The position numbers and the translations under genes are program-made. Shown piece after piece: positions 1-6,629 of a DNA stretch of 7,918 nucleotides. The notes beneath the pieces were generated by a model. The model had not been told where the DNA came from and did not search any database. It worked only from the letters and a program-made list of their open reading frames with translations. The stretch is taken from contig JALUZN010000293.1 in the NCBI GenBank assembly GCA_027011835.1, positions 1 through 7,918 on the forward strand, written 5' to 3'. How positions within the stretch are numbered: position 1 is the first letter of the stretch; every line of letters starts with the position of its first letter. The DNA is from Draconibacterium sp. (GTDB taxonomy: Bacteria; Bacteroidota; Bacteroidia; Bacteroidales; Prolixibacteraceae).

Positions 1-33
1 ATTTTGAACTCCATAAATTGCAGGTAAGTTATT

Positions 34-579
34 TTGAAGAAACTAATTTTTATAGTACTCCTTTTTTTGTCGTTTGGCTTGATGGCGCAGCAGGGGTTGC
101 AAATGGAATTTTCCGAACAGGATTCAATACAAATGCAACAAAAGCGCGACAGAGAATACAGACAGTTAATTGCCGGTAATGCATTAAATGGTTTGGCAAC
201 CGAAGAACTGAAATTTCCCCCGTTTAATTACAAAGCTGAATTCGATAAACGTTATACGCTTGCTTTTGGCATTTCGCCAATTGCCAACTACTCGTTTGCC
301 GGAATCTCGCAGGGAACATTGTTGCCAGGTTATTCTCCGTTTTATTCGAATGCAAAAGTGTTGAGTGCCGCATCGTATCAATTGGGCGATAAGCTTACCA
401 TTGGCGGTTATAGCTACGGAAACAACTCGGTTTTTGGTGCACCTGCACAAAATTATGGAACAAATAATTTCGACAATTACGGTTCGACATTAATTTTGCA
501 ATATAAAGTCTCGAAAAACTTTAAAATAGAGACACAAATTAATGTTTCGAAAAATGGTAATCGTCCTCCGGGATTTTAA
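34..579 (+). CDS. Exported protein of unknown function, TTG start
   Basis: The 181-residue product is not recognised. Residues 1-18 form a signal peptide: Lys-Lys at 2-3, a hydrophobic core (about 4-16) and an L-M-A site, so signal peptidase I probably cuts after A18 and leaves Gln at +1, as is common in Bacteroidota. The mature part begins with a polar, Gln-rich stretch (about 19-45). It continues into alternating polar/aromatic segments rich in Tyr, Asn, Gly and Ser (about 72-170), such as LAFGISPIANYSF and LILQYKVSKNFKIETQINV. These resemble beta strands of a small outer-membrane or periplasmic beta protein, which is inference. TTG at 34 is the chosen start: TAA at 25-27 closes the frame just upstream, and the first internal ATG (residue 17) would destroy the signal peptide. 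The stop lies 87 bp before the helicase start, so co-transcription is possible. The function is unknown. Confidence 0.8.
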   Translation: MKKLIFIVLLFLSFGLMAQQGLQMEFSEQDSIQMQQKRDREYRQLIAGNALNGLATEELKFPPFNYKAEFDKRYTLAFGISPIANYSFAGISQGTLLPGYSPFYSNAKVLSAASYQLGDKLTIGGYSYGNNSVFGAPAQNYGTNNFDNYGSTLILQYKVSKNFKIETQINVSKNGNRPPGF

Positions 580-641
580 TATTACCGATGATGAGTTGTT
601 GATATTAAAATAAATCTCCAATTCAATTTTAAATTCGAAAC

Positions 642-655
642 TTTGAACTTTGAAC
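642..655. repeat. Two tandem TTTGAAC heptamers before the helicase gene
   Basis: The heptamer TTTGAAC occurs twice head to tail (642-648 and 649-655). The flanks hold degenerate pieces (TTCGAAAC before, TCGAA after). A TTG inside the first unit (643-645) opens the helicase frame eight codons early, but this is repeat sequence and probably not the start codon. Short heptameric repeats of this kind also occur at the right end of the window. Confidence 0.6.
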
Positions 656-666
656 TCGAAAAAATA

Positions 667-3600
667 ATGCTAACAATTTATAAAGCTTCTGCTGGCTCCG
701 GAAAAACATTTCAACTTGTGGTTGAATACATGAAACTTCTGCTCGAAAACCCGAACAATTACAAACATATTCTGGCCGTTACCTTTACCAATAAGGCCAC
801 CAACGAAATGAAAACCCGTATTCTTGAGCAGCTCTATAAGCTTGCCAGCAATCGGGAATCGAGCTATTTAAATGAACTTTGCACCCCCTCACTTTCCGAA
901 AAAACGGTGAGGAACAATGCCCGCCGGGTATTAAAAAATATTTTGCACGACTACAACCGTTTTTCTATCTCTACTATCGATTCGTTTACTCAACGAACCA
1001 TAAAATCGTTTAATCGCGAATTGGGAATTTCACCTAATTTTACATTAGAGTTAGACTCTGAAATGGTTCTTTCCGAAGCCGTCGACAGAATGTTGTCAAA
1101 AATCGACAAAGACAAAAAACTGTTGAAGTGGTTAAAAGAGTTCAGCAAAGAAAAAGTTGAAGACAATAAAAGTCAGCGAATAGATGAAAACATTAAAGCA
1201 CTTGGCGGCGAACTGTTTAAAGAGAAATTTCAGCTCTTTTTTCCCGACGACAACGAATCGGTGTACAGCAGAGAGAACCTTGATAGCTTTGCTAAAGAGC
1301 TGAATGGTATCATTCGTAATTACAAAAACACAATTCAATCCGATGCTAAAAAGGCTATGGATACAATTGTTGACAATGGTTTTACTGTCGACGATTTTTC
1401 GTATAAAAGAACCGGAGTAGCCGGTTTTATAAATAACCTTGCAAACGGTTTATTAAAAGAGCCGGGGACGCGGGTGCTTAACGCATTGGAAGATGTAGAA
1501 AAGTGGTATGCAGCAAAACACAATTCGGCTGTTAAAATTCACTCGCTTGTAGAAAAAGAGTTACAACCGCTTTTAAACAGGATAATTGCCTATATCGACA
1601 AAAACTCGAGACAATACTACTCGGCTGTTGCTGTAAAACAACAGTTGCGAATGCTGGGAATTTTAACCGACTTAAAAGAGGAGATAAAAACGCTGTTACA
1701 CGAAAAGGGAAGTTTGCAAATTTCCGATTCGAATTTGCTTTTAAGCAAAATTATCGGGCAGTCCGACTCGCCGTTTATCTACGAGAAAACCGGAAACTAC
1801 TACAAGCATTTTATGCTCGATGAGTTTCAGGACACCTCTACATTACAATGGCAAAACTTTAAACCGCTTATTTTAAACTCGCTTGCCGAGGGAAACAAAA
1901 ACCTTCTTGTTGGCGATGTAAAACAGTCGATTTACCGCTGGCGAAACAGCGACTGGAAAATTCTTGCCGAACAGATTTATTCCGATTTCGGGGCTGAACA
2001 GATGCGCGAAATTGCACTCGAATACAACTGGCGAAGCGATATAAATATTATCCGTTTTAACAATGCTGTTTTCGAGAGTTTAAAAAGCAGTTTCGAAAAC
2101 CGGCTAATTAATGAACTGGACGACGAAGAAGGTACGTATAAAGCAAAGTTCGATAATATTTACAGCCTTTTTAAGCAGAAACCGGGAAATAAAAATGCAC
2201 CCGATACAGGATTTGTTAAAGTCCGGTTTTTCCCTCCCGAAAACTTTCGTGACGATTCGATTGGCTCGCTTGTAGAGGAGGTGAAAGTGTTGCAGGACTC
2301 CGGAATAAAAGCATCGGAAACAGCAATATTGATTCGAAAAAATATGGAAGGAACTGCCATTCTCGAAGAGTTTTTAAAAGCATCGGGGTTACGCGAAAAC
2401 AGCAAATATAATTTGTCGGTTTTATCGAATGAATCGCTGTTTTTATATGCTTCGCGTGGGGTTCTTTTTGTTATCGAAATTATTGAATACTTTATCGATT
2501 CGGAGAATAAAATTACAAAAGCTTCGCTTTTAAATCTTTGGTTAACCTGGTTAAAACCTGCTCTTCAACCCGATAAAATTACCGAAATAGAGAACCTCTC
2601 TTTGCCCGACACACAATTCGAACAAGTTTTCGAAACCGAACTGGCCGTAAAACTTGAACTGCTTAAAAAGAAGATACTTCTTACTTCGCTCGACGAAACC
2701 ATTACACATATTGCAGCAGAGTTTAATCTGTTCGATTTAGTTGGAGAATTGCCATTTTTACAAACTTTAATCGATAAGTCGGGCGAGCTAAAATCGTCGT
2801 TGTCGAACGATTTATCGAACCTGTTGCTTTGGTGGAAAGAAAAAGGGTATAAAACATCGGTTAATGTAAACGAAGAGGTCGATTCAATCCGGCTGCTTAC
2901 CGTCCATCGCTCAAAGGGGCTGGAGTTTAAAGCGGTTCTTATTCCGTTTCTTAACTGGGATACCAGCTGGTCGGGAAACCGTACTCCAATACTTTGGTGT
3001 AAACCCGAAACAGAACCGTTTAACCGTTTTCCGCTTTTGCCTGTTGCTGCAAACAACAGTATGAAAGAGTCGTATTTCGATACCGAATACTTTACCGAAA
3101 AATCGAATGCAATTATCGACACGTTTAACCTTATTTATGTTGCTTTTACAAGGGCAAAATCGGCACTTATTATCAATTGTCCTGCCCCGAAAGAGAATAG
3201 CAGAACGCCGGGAAAAAGGGCTAATGATCTGTTAATAGAGTCGTTAAATATGTTAAATGCTCAGGAGATGTTTAAGGGCAGCTGGAACAACGATGAAGAT
3301 ACTTTTTGCTTTGGCAATATACCCGAATTTAAAAAAGAGGAGGAGAGCAGCAACTCTGTTACCATTACCAACTACCGGTTTAATAATTTCGATGAGAAAA
3401 TAAAATTACGCACCTCGGGCGACGAGTTTTTAATTGAAGGCGAAAAAAACAAATCGGAAAAAAACAGAGGAAAGATTATTCACGATATTTTATCGGAAGT
3501 GGAAACCCGGGAGGAGATAAAACCGGCATTTTTAAAGGCATTTCGCAACGGAGTAATTGATAAAACCGAACTCGAAGAAATAGAAGAAACACTTAATGAA

Positions 3601-3885
3601 AGTCTTAAAAACAGCCAGATTGCCAGTTGGTTCGACGGGCGTTATCGCATAATAAACGAAAGGAGCCTGCTTACTCCGGACCGGATTTTACGCCCCGACA
3701 GAATTATGATTTCTGACAACGAAGCAGTTGTTGTTGATTATAAAACAGGACTTAATAAGTTGGAAAAATACAACCGTCAGGTAAAACGATATGCCGAAAC
3801 GCTTAAAGAAACAGGGTTTACAAAAGTTACCGGTTTTCTGTGGTATATAAACCTGAACGAAGTTGAAAAAGTGTGCAATTTATAG
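667..3885 (+). CDS. UvrD/AddA-like helicase with C-terminal PD-(D/E)XK nuclease
   Basis: From ATG 667 the protein has 1072 residues. It is a superfamily 1A (UvrD/RecB/AddA) ATP-dependent DNA helicase joined to a RecB-type nuclease, which fits processing of double-strand breaks for recombination. Motifs in order: Walker A ASAGSGKT at 7-14; motif Ia VTFTNKATNEMK at about 40-51; STIDSF near 110; Walker B LDEFQDTS at 384-391; motif III GDVKQSIYRWR at 416-426; motif IV EYNWRSD near 455; motif V TVHRSKGLEF at 745-754; motif VI YVAFTRAK at 824-831, with Arg829. The nuclease domain has H939 in GKIIH, D1011 in RPDRI, and D1024 with K1026 in DYKTG, followed by the Q-x3-Y-type motif QVKRYAE. All catalytic residues look intact. 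ATG 667 is preferred over TTG 643 because family members typically begin MLTIYKASAGSGKT and TTG 643 lies in a heptamer repeat. No AddB-like partner is present in the window; the usual upstream position is taken by the small exported protein. Confidence 0.93.
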   Translation: MLTIYKASAGSGKTFQLVVEYMKLLLENPNNYKHILAVTFTNKATNEMKTRILEQLYKLASNRESSYLNELCTPSLSEKTVRNNARRVLKNILHDYNRFSISTIDSFTQRTIKSFNRELGISPNFTLELDSEMVLSEAVDRMLSKIDKDKKLLKWLKEFSKEKVEDNKSQRIDENIKALGGELFKEKFQLFFPDDNESVYSRENLDSFAKELNGIIRNYKNTIQSDAKKAMDTIVDNGFTVDDFSYKRTGVAGFINNLANGLLKEPGTRVLNALEDVEKWYAAKHNSAVKIHSLVEKELQPLLNRIIAYIDKNSRQYYSAVAVKQQLRMLGILTDLKEEIKTLLHEKGSLQISDSNLLLSKIIGQSDSPFIYEKTGNYYKHFMLDEFQDTSTLQWQNFKPLILNSLAEGNKNLLVGDVKQSIYRWRNSDWKILAEQIYSDFGAEQMREIALEYNWRSDINIIRFNNAVFESLKSSFENRLINELDDEEGTYKAKFDNIYSLFKQKPGNKNAPDTGFVKVRFFPPENFRDDSIGSLVEEVKVLQDSGIKASETAILIRKNMEGTAILEEFLKASGLRENSKYNLSVLSNESLFLYASRGVLFVIEIIEYFIDSENKITKASLLNLWLTWLKPALQPDKITEIENLSLPDTQFEQVFETELAVKLELLKKKILLTSLDETITHIAAEFNLFDLVGELPFLQTLIDKSGELKSSLSNDLSNLLLWWKEKGYKTSVNVNEEVDSIRLLTVHRSKGLEFKAVLIPFLNWDTSWSGNRTPILWCKPETEPFNRFPLLPVAANNSMKESYFDTEYFTEKSNAIIDTFNLIYVAFTRAKSALIINCPAPKENSRTPGKRANDLLIESLNMLNAQEMFKGSWNNDEDTFCFGNIPEFKKEEESSNSVTITNYRFNNFDEKIKLRTSGDEFLIEGEKNKSEKNRGKIIHDILSEVETREEIKPAFLKAFRNGVIDKTELEEIEETLNESLKNSQIASWFDGRYRIINERSLLTPDRILRPDRIMISDNEAVVVDYKTGLNKLEKYNRQVKRYAETLKETGFTKVTGFLWYINLNEVEKVCNL

Positions 3886-3906
3886 TAGCGGTTTTTCGAA
3901 ATAAAC

Positions 3907-3914
3907 TATTTTTG
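3907..3914 (+). promoter_or_regulatory. Bacteroidota-type -7 element TATTTTTG before DUF4293 gene
   Basis: TATTTTTG fits the TAnnTTTG -7 consensus of the Bacteroidota primary sigma factor. It lies 17 bp before the ATG at 3932, so the leader would be only about ten bases, which is common in this phylum. No good TTTG-type -33 element sits at the expected spacing; the T-run at 3892-3896 is too close. It lies between the helicase stop (3885) and the next start, so the membrane protein gene can probably be transcribed independently of the helicase. Confidence 0.5.
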
Positions 3915-3931
3915 CACGAAATTGAAAAATT

Positions 3932-4375
3932 ATGATTCAAAGAATTCAAACTCTGTTTATTTTAGTTGCCGAGATGTTAATCGCATCACTGTTTTTTGTT
4001 AATCTTGCCGACCTGTCGGTAAACGACGAACTCTTTACATTCTCGGTAAAAGGAATTTACAACGGCGATACACTTGTTTTCAACGGGCTTCCGTTAATCA
4101 TTTTTATCGGTTTAATAGTTGTTCTGCATCTGGTAACTATTTTTATGTATAAAAAGCGTATCCGTCAAATCCGTATACTCTCGTTTACAATTATTCTTTT
4201 GCTCGGTCTGTTTGGCCTCTTTTTCTATTTTGCTTATGCCGGATTCGATGCTCCGCAGGTTGCATTTAAAGTGCCCGTGGCTTTTCCGGTTGTGGCTGCC
4301 ATTCTCGACTTTCTAGCCATTCGTGCCATAGGAAAAGACGAAGCACTGGTGCGCAGTATGGATAGAATAAGATAG
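3932..4375 (+). CDS. DUF4293 family four-helix membrane protein
   Basis: The 147-residue product has the appearance of the DUF4293 family, a small inner-membrane protein family of Bacteroidota with no known function. The typical N-terminus MIQRIQTLF and C-terminus AIGKDEALVRSMDRIR are both present. Four hydrophobic segments are visible, at about 7-25, 52-73, 81-103 and 115-132. A polar loop of about 27 residues (26-51) separates helices 1 and 2, and a basic turn (YKKRIRQIR) lies between helices 2 and 3. The length is normal for the family. The start follows a good -7 promoter element by 17 bp. The next gene starts 61 bp after its stop and may be co-transcribed. No catalytic motif is seen, and neither the sequence nor the neighbours indicate a role. 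Confidence 0.88.
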   Translation: MIQRIQTLFILVAEMLIASLFFVNLADLSVNDELFTFSVKGIYNGDTLVFNGLPLIIFIGLIVVLHLVTIFMYKKRIRQIRILSFTIILLLGLFGLFFYFAYAGFDAPQVAFKVPVAFPVVAAILDFLAIRAIGKDEALVRSMDRIR

Positions 4376-4436
4376 TTGCAAAGCGCTGTAAGGTTATCTT
4401 TTTTGAATTACAGTATTTTAACTTAATTGTATACTT

Positions 4437-5156
4437 ATGAAAGCAATGATTTTTGCCGCAGGCCTCGGAACCCGCTTGTTGGAAACTACTTCCGACAAAC
4501 CAAAAGCGTTGGTCGAAATTGGCGGGAAAACATTATTGCAGCGAGCTATTGAAAAACTTCGTAACGAAGGAGTTACGGGGGTTGTGGTTAATGTACATCA
4601 CTTCTCGGGGTTGGTTATCGATTATCTGTCGGCAAACGATTTCGGAATTCCGGTTTACATCTCGAACGAAACCGACAAACTGCTCGATACGGGTGGCGGT
4701 TTTAAAAAGGCAGCTTCGTTTTTTAACGATAACTCACCGGTTTTACTTTACAATGTTGATATTTTGAGCTCCCTGAATGTTGAAAAAGTAAAGGCCGAAC
4801 ACCTAAAATCGGGGGCACTGGCAACGCTGGTTGTCAGGAATCGTTCCACGCAACGTTATTTAAAATTTAACAGCGAACAACGACTTACCGGCTGGCTGAA
4901 TAAAAAAACGGGAGAGACAAAAATAGCCGTTCCCGAGAGTTTTGAAACTTCTGTGGAGATGGCATTTAGCGGAATCCATATTGTTCAACCCGAAATAGTA
5001 GATTTAATGCCCGACAAGGAACGGTTTCCGATTATAAATCTGTATCTCGACCTGGCAAAAGACCATTTAATAAAGGGCTATTTCGATAATTCCGATTTAT
5101 GGATGGATGTGGGAAAACCGGATCAATTACAAAAGGCCAGAAGCTTATTTAAATAG
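4437..5156 (+). CDS. MurU-like sugar-1-phosphate nucleotidyltransferase
   Basis: The 239-residue cytoplasmic enzyme has the nucleotidyltransferase fold that joins a sugar 1-phosphate to an NTP, releasing pyrophosphate. The signature loop FAAGLGTRL (6-14) is followed by DKPKAL (20-25), where Lys23 is the expected phosphate-binding lysine. TGGG (85-88) and NVDIL (106-110), with the metal-binding Asp108, complete the nucleotide site. The second metal ligand is probably Asp224 in WMDVGKPDQ. The compact length and absence of a C-terminal left-handed helix or regulatory domain match MurU-type enzymes (N-acetylmuramate-1-phosphate uridylyltransferase of peptidoglycan recycling) better than RmlA or GalU, but the sugar and base cannot be read from the sequence. 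The AmgK-like kinase that often accompanies MurU is not in the window. The gene converges on the repressor gene with a 29-bp gap. Confidence 0.85.
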   Translation: MKAMIFAAGLGTRLLETTSDKPKALVEIGGKTLLQRAIEKLRNEGVTGVVVNVHHFSGLVIDYLSANDFGIPVYISNETDKLLDTGGGFKKAASFFNDNSPVLLYNVDILSSLNVEKVKAEHLKSGALATLVVRNRSTQRYLKFNSEQRLTGWLNKKTGETKIAVPESFETSVEMAFSGIHIVQPEIVDLMPDKERFPIINLYLDLAKDHLIKGYFDNSDLWMDVGKPDQLQKARSLFK

Positions 5157-5185
5157 TAGTGATGCACCGGTTTGTTTTCCGGCTT

Positions 5186-5893
5186 CTATCCGAAATCGAA
5201 CCCGTTATAAGTTTCAAACTGCCAAATTTCCAAAACATTCGCGACCGGAATTTCGTACGGCGAATAGTTGCGGTTCGATGAAACCAGCAGGAAACGCCTG
5301 TTGCTTAATCGTTTGTAGAGCAGTTTGAAAACTATCCCGTCGTCTTTGGTCACCACAATACACGCTTTCCCGTCTTTTATTTCTTCCCAGTTTTCGGTGT
5401 ACGAGCAGGTTACCCACGATCCCGCTTTTATGGGCAGCATCGAATCGCCTTCAATTTGAAACGTGCGGTAAGTTTTGTTTTCCGATAGAAACGGAAGTTT
5501 AAATTTTGGCAACGATGCGATAAAATCCAAATCGCCGTAGCTGTTTGTATAACCGGCCTGTGCTTTTACCGGCACCATCTCAATGTTCTCGTTCCCGTTG
5601 TTGTCGACCGAAATGGTAAGCAACCGCAAACGGTTTCCGGTAATATCAACGTCAAAACCTTTCTCAATTTGCGAAAGCTGAAATTCGCTCAATGCCGTTA
5701 ACCGGTATTTAATCAGTGCATCGAGCGACACGTTAAAGTAGTTGGCTATTTTTATTAACGTTTTAAACGGTGGCTGCACATTCCGCTCATAACCCGAAAG
5801 GGTAGTGCGTGTAATCTCAAGTTCGGCGGCCAGTGCAACCTGCGACTTGTTTTTTCGCTTTCGTAAAAACCGTAAATTTTCTGCAAAAAACAT
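5186..5893 (-). CDS. LexA/CI-like HTH-S24 self-cleaving repressor
   Basis: The 235-residue protein couples an XRE-type helix-turn-helix domain (about 4-61; recognition helix near TRTTLSGYERN, 28-38) to a C-terminal S24/LexA-like peptidase domain (about 107-230). The likely autocleavage site is Ala113-Gly114 in VKAQAGY. The nucleophile is Ser151 in EGDSM and the general-base lysine is Lys190 in GIVFK, so all three elements of self-cleavage are in order. Proteins of this design dimerise on operators and are inactivated by RecA-stimulated self-cleavage after DNA damage. The DNA-binding domain is XRE-like rather than the winged helix of true LexA, so it resembles phage CI and HdiR repressors. It stands divergent from a dinB-type polymerase gene, its most likely target. 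No phage genes accompany it, so a resident damage-response regulator is more likely than a prophage remnant. Repeat copy A begins 28 bp upstream of its start codon, so its promoter must involve the repeat. Confidence 0.92.
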   Translation of the reverse strand: MFFAENLRFLRKRKNKSQVALAAELEITRTTLSGYERNVQPPFKTLIKIANYFNVSLDALIKYRLTALSEFQLSQIEKGFDVDITGNRLRLLTISVDNNGNENIEMVPVKAQAGYTNSYGDLDFIASLPKFKLPFLSENKTYRTFQIEGDSMLPIKAGSWVTCSYTENWEEIKDGKACIVVTKDDGIVFKLLYKRLSNRRFLLVSSNRNYSPYEIPVANVLEIWQFETYNGFDFG

Positions 5894-5921
5894 ATATTAT
5901 TTGTTTTAAAATTTTGTCTGT

Positions 5922-6069
5922 TTTTCAGGTTTCAGCTAAAACATTTGTAAAGTTTTAATTTGCTGAAGTTAACGGCTAAAGCCGTGGTTTGTAGCTCTTT
6001 TTATCACCGCCCTAAAGGACGGTGCAAAACATAGAAATAAATGCTGCAATGTTTTTCGCCTCTTTTCCA
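5922..6069. repeat. Long direct repeat, copy A
   Basis: This 148-bp stretch recurs 362 bp further on (6284-6431) in the same orientation with no gap. Comparing by eye, I count 5 differences (two around 5955-5959, three at 5991-5994), about 97% identity. Weaker similarity continues to about 6128. It holds two hairpins: ACGGC-TAAA-GCCGT (5972-5985) and CACCGCCC-TAAA-GGACGGTG (6005-6024). It also has the inverted pairs TTCAGC/GCTGAA (5931-5936/5962-5967) and AAAACAT/ATGTTTT (6026-6032/6049-6055). I see no credible protein in it. It resembles a REP- or MITE-like non-coding element; the class is inference. Confidence 0.9.
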
Positions 6070-6198
6070 TAAAGACGGTATAAAACTTTAAGATGAGCGC
6101 AATAATGTGTTTTGTCTCTTTCCCTAAAGTTAACTTTTTACACCCTGCTTTAGCTGGGTGATAATTTTGCAACACATTTTTTTGGCTTTAGCCGTTAA
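5969..6198. repeat. 230-bp block bounded by 15-bp inverted repeats
   Basis: TTAACGGCTAAAGCC (5969-5983) and its exact reverse complement GGCTTTAGCCGTTAA (6184-6198) enclose this block. Inside are the CACCGCCC-TAAA-GGACGGTG hairpin (6005-6024) and a second one, CACCCTGC-TTTA-GCTGGGTG (6141-6160), with an eight-pair stem broken by one T-T mismatch. All hairpins share a CTAAAG or CTTTAG centre. No transposase is encoded, so the block could be a non-autonomous miniature element or a pair of REP sequences in head-to-head arrangement. It overlaps direct-repeat copy A. Copy B has the left end but I do not find the right-hand inverted repeat after it. The open frames crossing this block have no recognisable protein features. 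Confidence 0.75.
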
Positions 6199-6283
6199 TA
6201 AAACCACCTCAGTAATTCTTTTCCTTTAAAATATTTTATAATCATTCATATCTAAATTTAATTCCTCTCTGTTGTTATTTTAA

Positions 6284-6431
6284 TTTTCAGGTTTCAGCTA
6301 AAACATTTGTAAAGCTTTGATTTGCTGAAGTTAACGGCTAAAGCCGTGGTTTATGCCTCTTTTTATCACCGCCCTAAAGGACGGTGCAAAACATAGAAAT
6401 AAATGCTGCAATGTTTTTCGCCTCTTTTCCA
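6284..6431. repeat. Long direct repeat, copy B
   Basis: This is the second copy of the 148-bp repeat described at 5922-6069, with the same hairpins at 6334-6347 and 6367-6386. It lies on the polymerase side of the intergenic region. The 85 bp between the inverted-repeat block and this copy (6199-6283) are AT-rich and hold nothing I can identify. Confidence 0.9.
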
Positions 6432-6451
6432 AAAGGACGGTGCAAAACATA
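6376..6451. repeat. Tandem sub-repeat of period 56 inside and after copy B
   Basis: The 20-mer AAAGGACGGTGCAAAACATA occurs at 6376-6395 and again, exactly, at 6432-6451. The following sequences are also related (GCTGCAA and TTTCC-type blocks), so the unit is about 56 bp. In copy A the second unit is decayed (AAAGACGGTATAAAAC at 6071-6086). The repeat family therefore has an internal tandem structure. Confidence 0.8.
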
Positions 6452-6470
6452 AAACTGAACGCTGCAACAC

Positions 6471-6488
6471 ATTCTTTCCCGAAAGAAT
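6471..6488. repeat. 18-bp palindrome ATTCTTTC-CC-GAAAGAAT
   Basis: Eight-base arms (6471-6478 and 6481-6488) are perfectly complementary with only two bases between them. The spot corresponds to the decayed end of the repeat unit; copy A has CTTTCCCTAAAG at 6118-6129. It may be part of the repeat family or a protein-binding dyad about 140 bp before the polymerase gene. The stretch 6489-6585 that follows is AT-rich with no recognisable feature. Confidence 0.6.
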
Positions 6489-6585
6489 CGAATACCAATT
6501 ACAAACTCCTTTTAATCTCGTCTCTCCAATCTAACAATCCGATAATCCAACAATCTATCCTCGTTTTTTACAAATATAAAAAATA

Positions 6586-6604
6586 TTGACTATATTATAA
6601 TCAA
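6586..6604. promoter_or_regulatory. Candidate repressor operator 1 before dinB
   Basis: TTGACTATATTATAATCAA is a 19-bp dyad centred on 6595 with one mismatched pair (6590/6600). Its inner 17 bp (6587-6603) read TGAC-N9-ATCA and match the dyad at 6610-6626 at 13 of 17 positions. It ends 25 bp before the polymerase start codon, a typical place for a repressor of transcription initiation. The LexA/CI-like protein encoded on the other side of the intergenic region is the likely ligand; that link is inference. Confidence 0.55.
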
Positions 6605-6609
6605 AAAAC

Positions 6610-6626
6610 TGACGAAATAATAGTCA
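6610..6626. promoter_or_regulatory. Candidate repressor operator 2 before dinB
   Basis: TGACGAAATAATAGTCA has perfect TGAC/GTCA outer arms and a partly matched centre (two internal mismatched pairs). It begins 23 bp after the start of operator 1, about two helical turns, and ends three bases before the ATG at 6630. A repressor dimer here would lie over the transcription start or the translation start region. Copies were not found in front of the other genes of the window, including the repressor gene itself. Confidence 0.5.
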
Positions 6627-6629
6627 TTC

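Noticed and set aside
643..666. TTG-initiated eight-residue extension of the helicase
   Set aside because: The TTG lies in a TTTGAAC heptamer repeat and the family's usual N-terminus begins at the ATG at 667.
2565..3122. 185-codon open frame on the minus strand inside the helicase gene
   Set aside because: It lies wholly within a well-supported gene, is rich in Ser, and shows no recognisable motif; it is a shadow frame.
4386..4413. CTGTAA/TTACAG inverted repeat before the nucleotidyltransferase gene
   Set aside because: Six-base arms with a 16-base loop in AT-rich DNA are weak. The nearby T-run is inside the loop rather than after the stem, and the spacing does not fit a TAnnTTTG promoter.
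5165..5184. Possible bidirectional terminator between the convergent genes (CCGG...CCGG)
   Set aside because: The stem has only four pairs and no clean T-run follows on either strand.
5186..5893. Prophage CI-type repressor marking a prophage edge
   Set aside because: No integrase, Cro-like gene, or phage structural gene is present; the flanking genes are a sugar nucleotidyltransferase and a DNA polymerase.
5893..5900. TATATTAT shared between the repressor start region and operator 1
   Set aside because: An eight-base AT-only match in AT-rich DNA is not informative, and the TGAC/GTCA arms are missing.
5969..6175. 68-codon open frame on the minus strand in the intergenic region
   Set aside because: It reads through the hairpins of the repeat element and has no protein-like features.
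6353..6589. 78-codon open frame on the plus strand before dinB
   Set aside because: It starts inside repeat copy B and its translation is made of repeat and AT-rich leader sequence with no recognisable motif.
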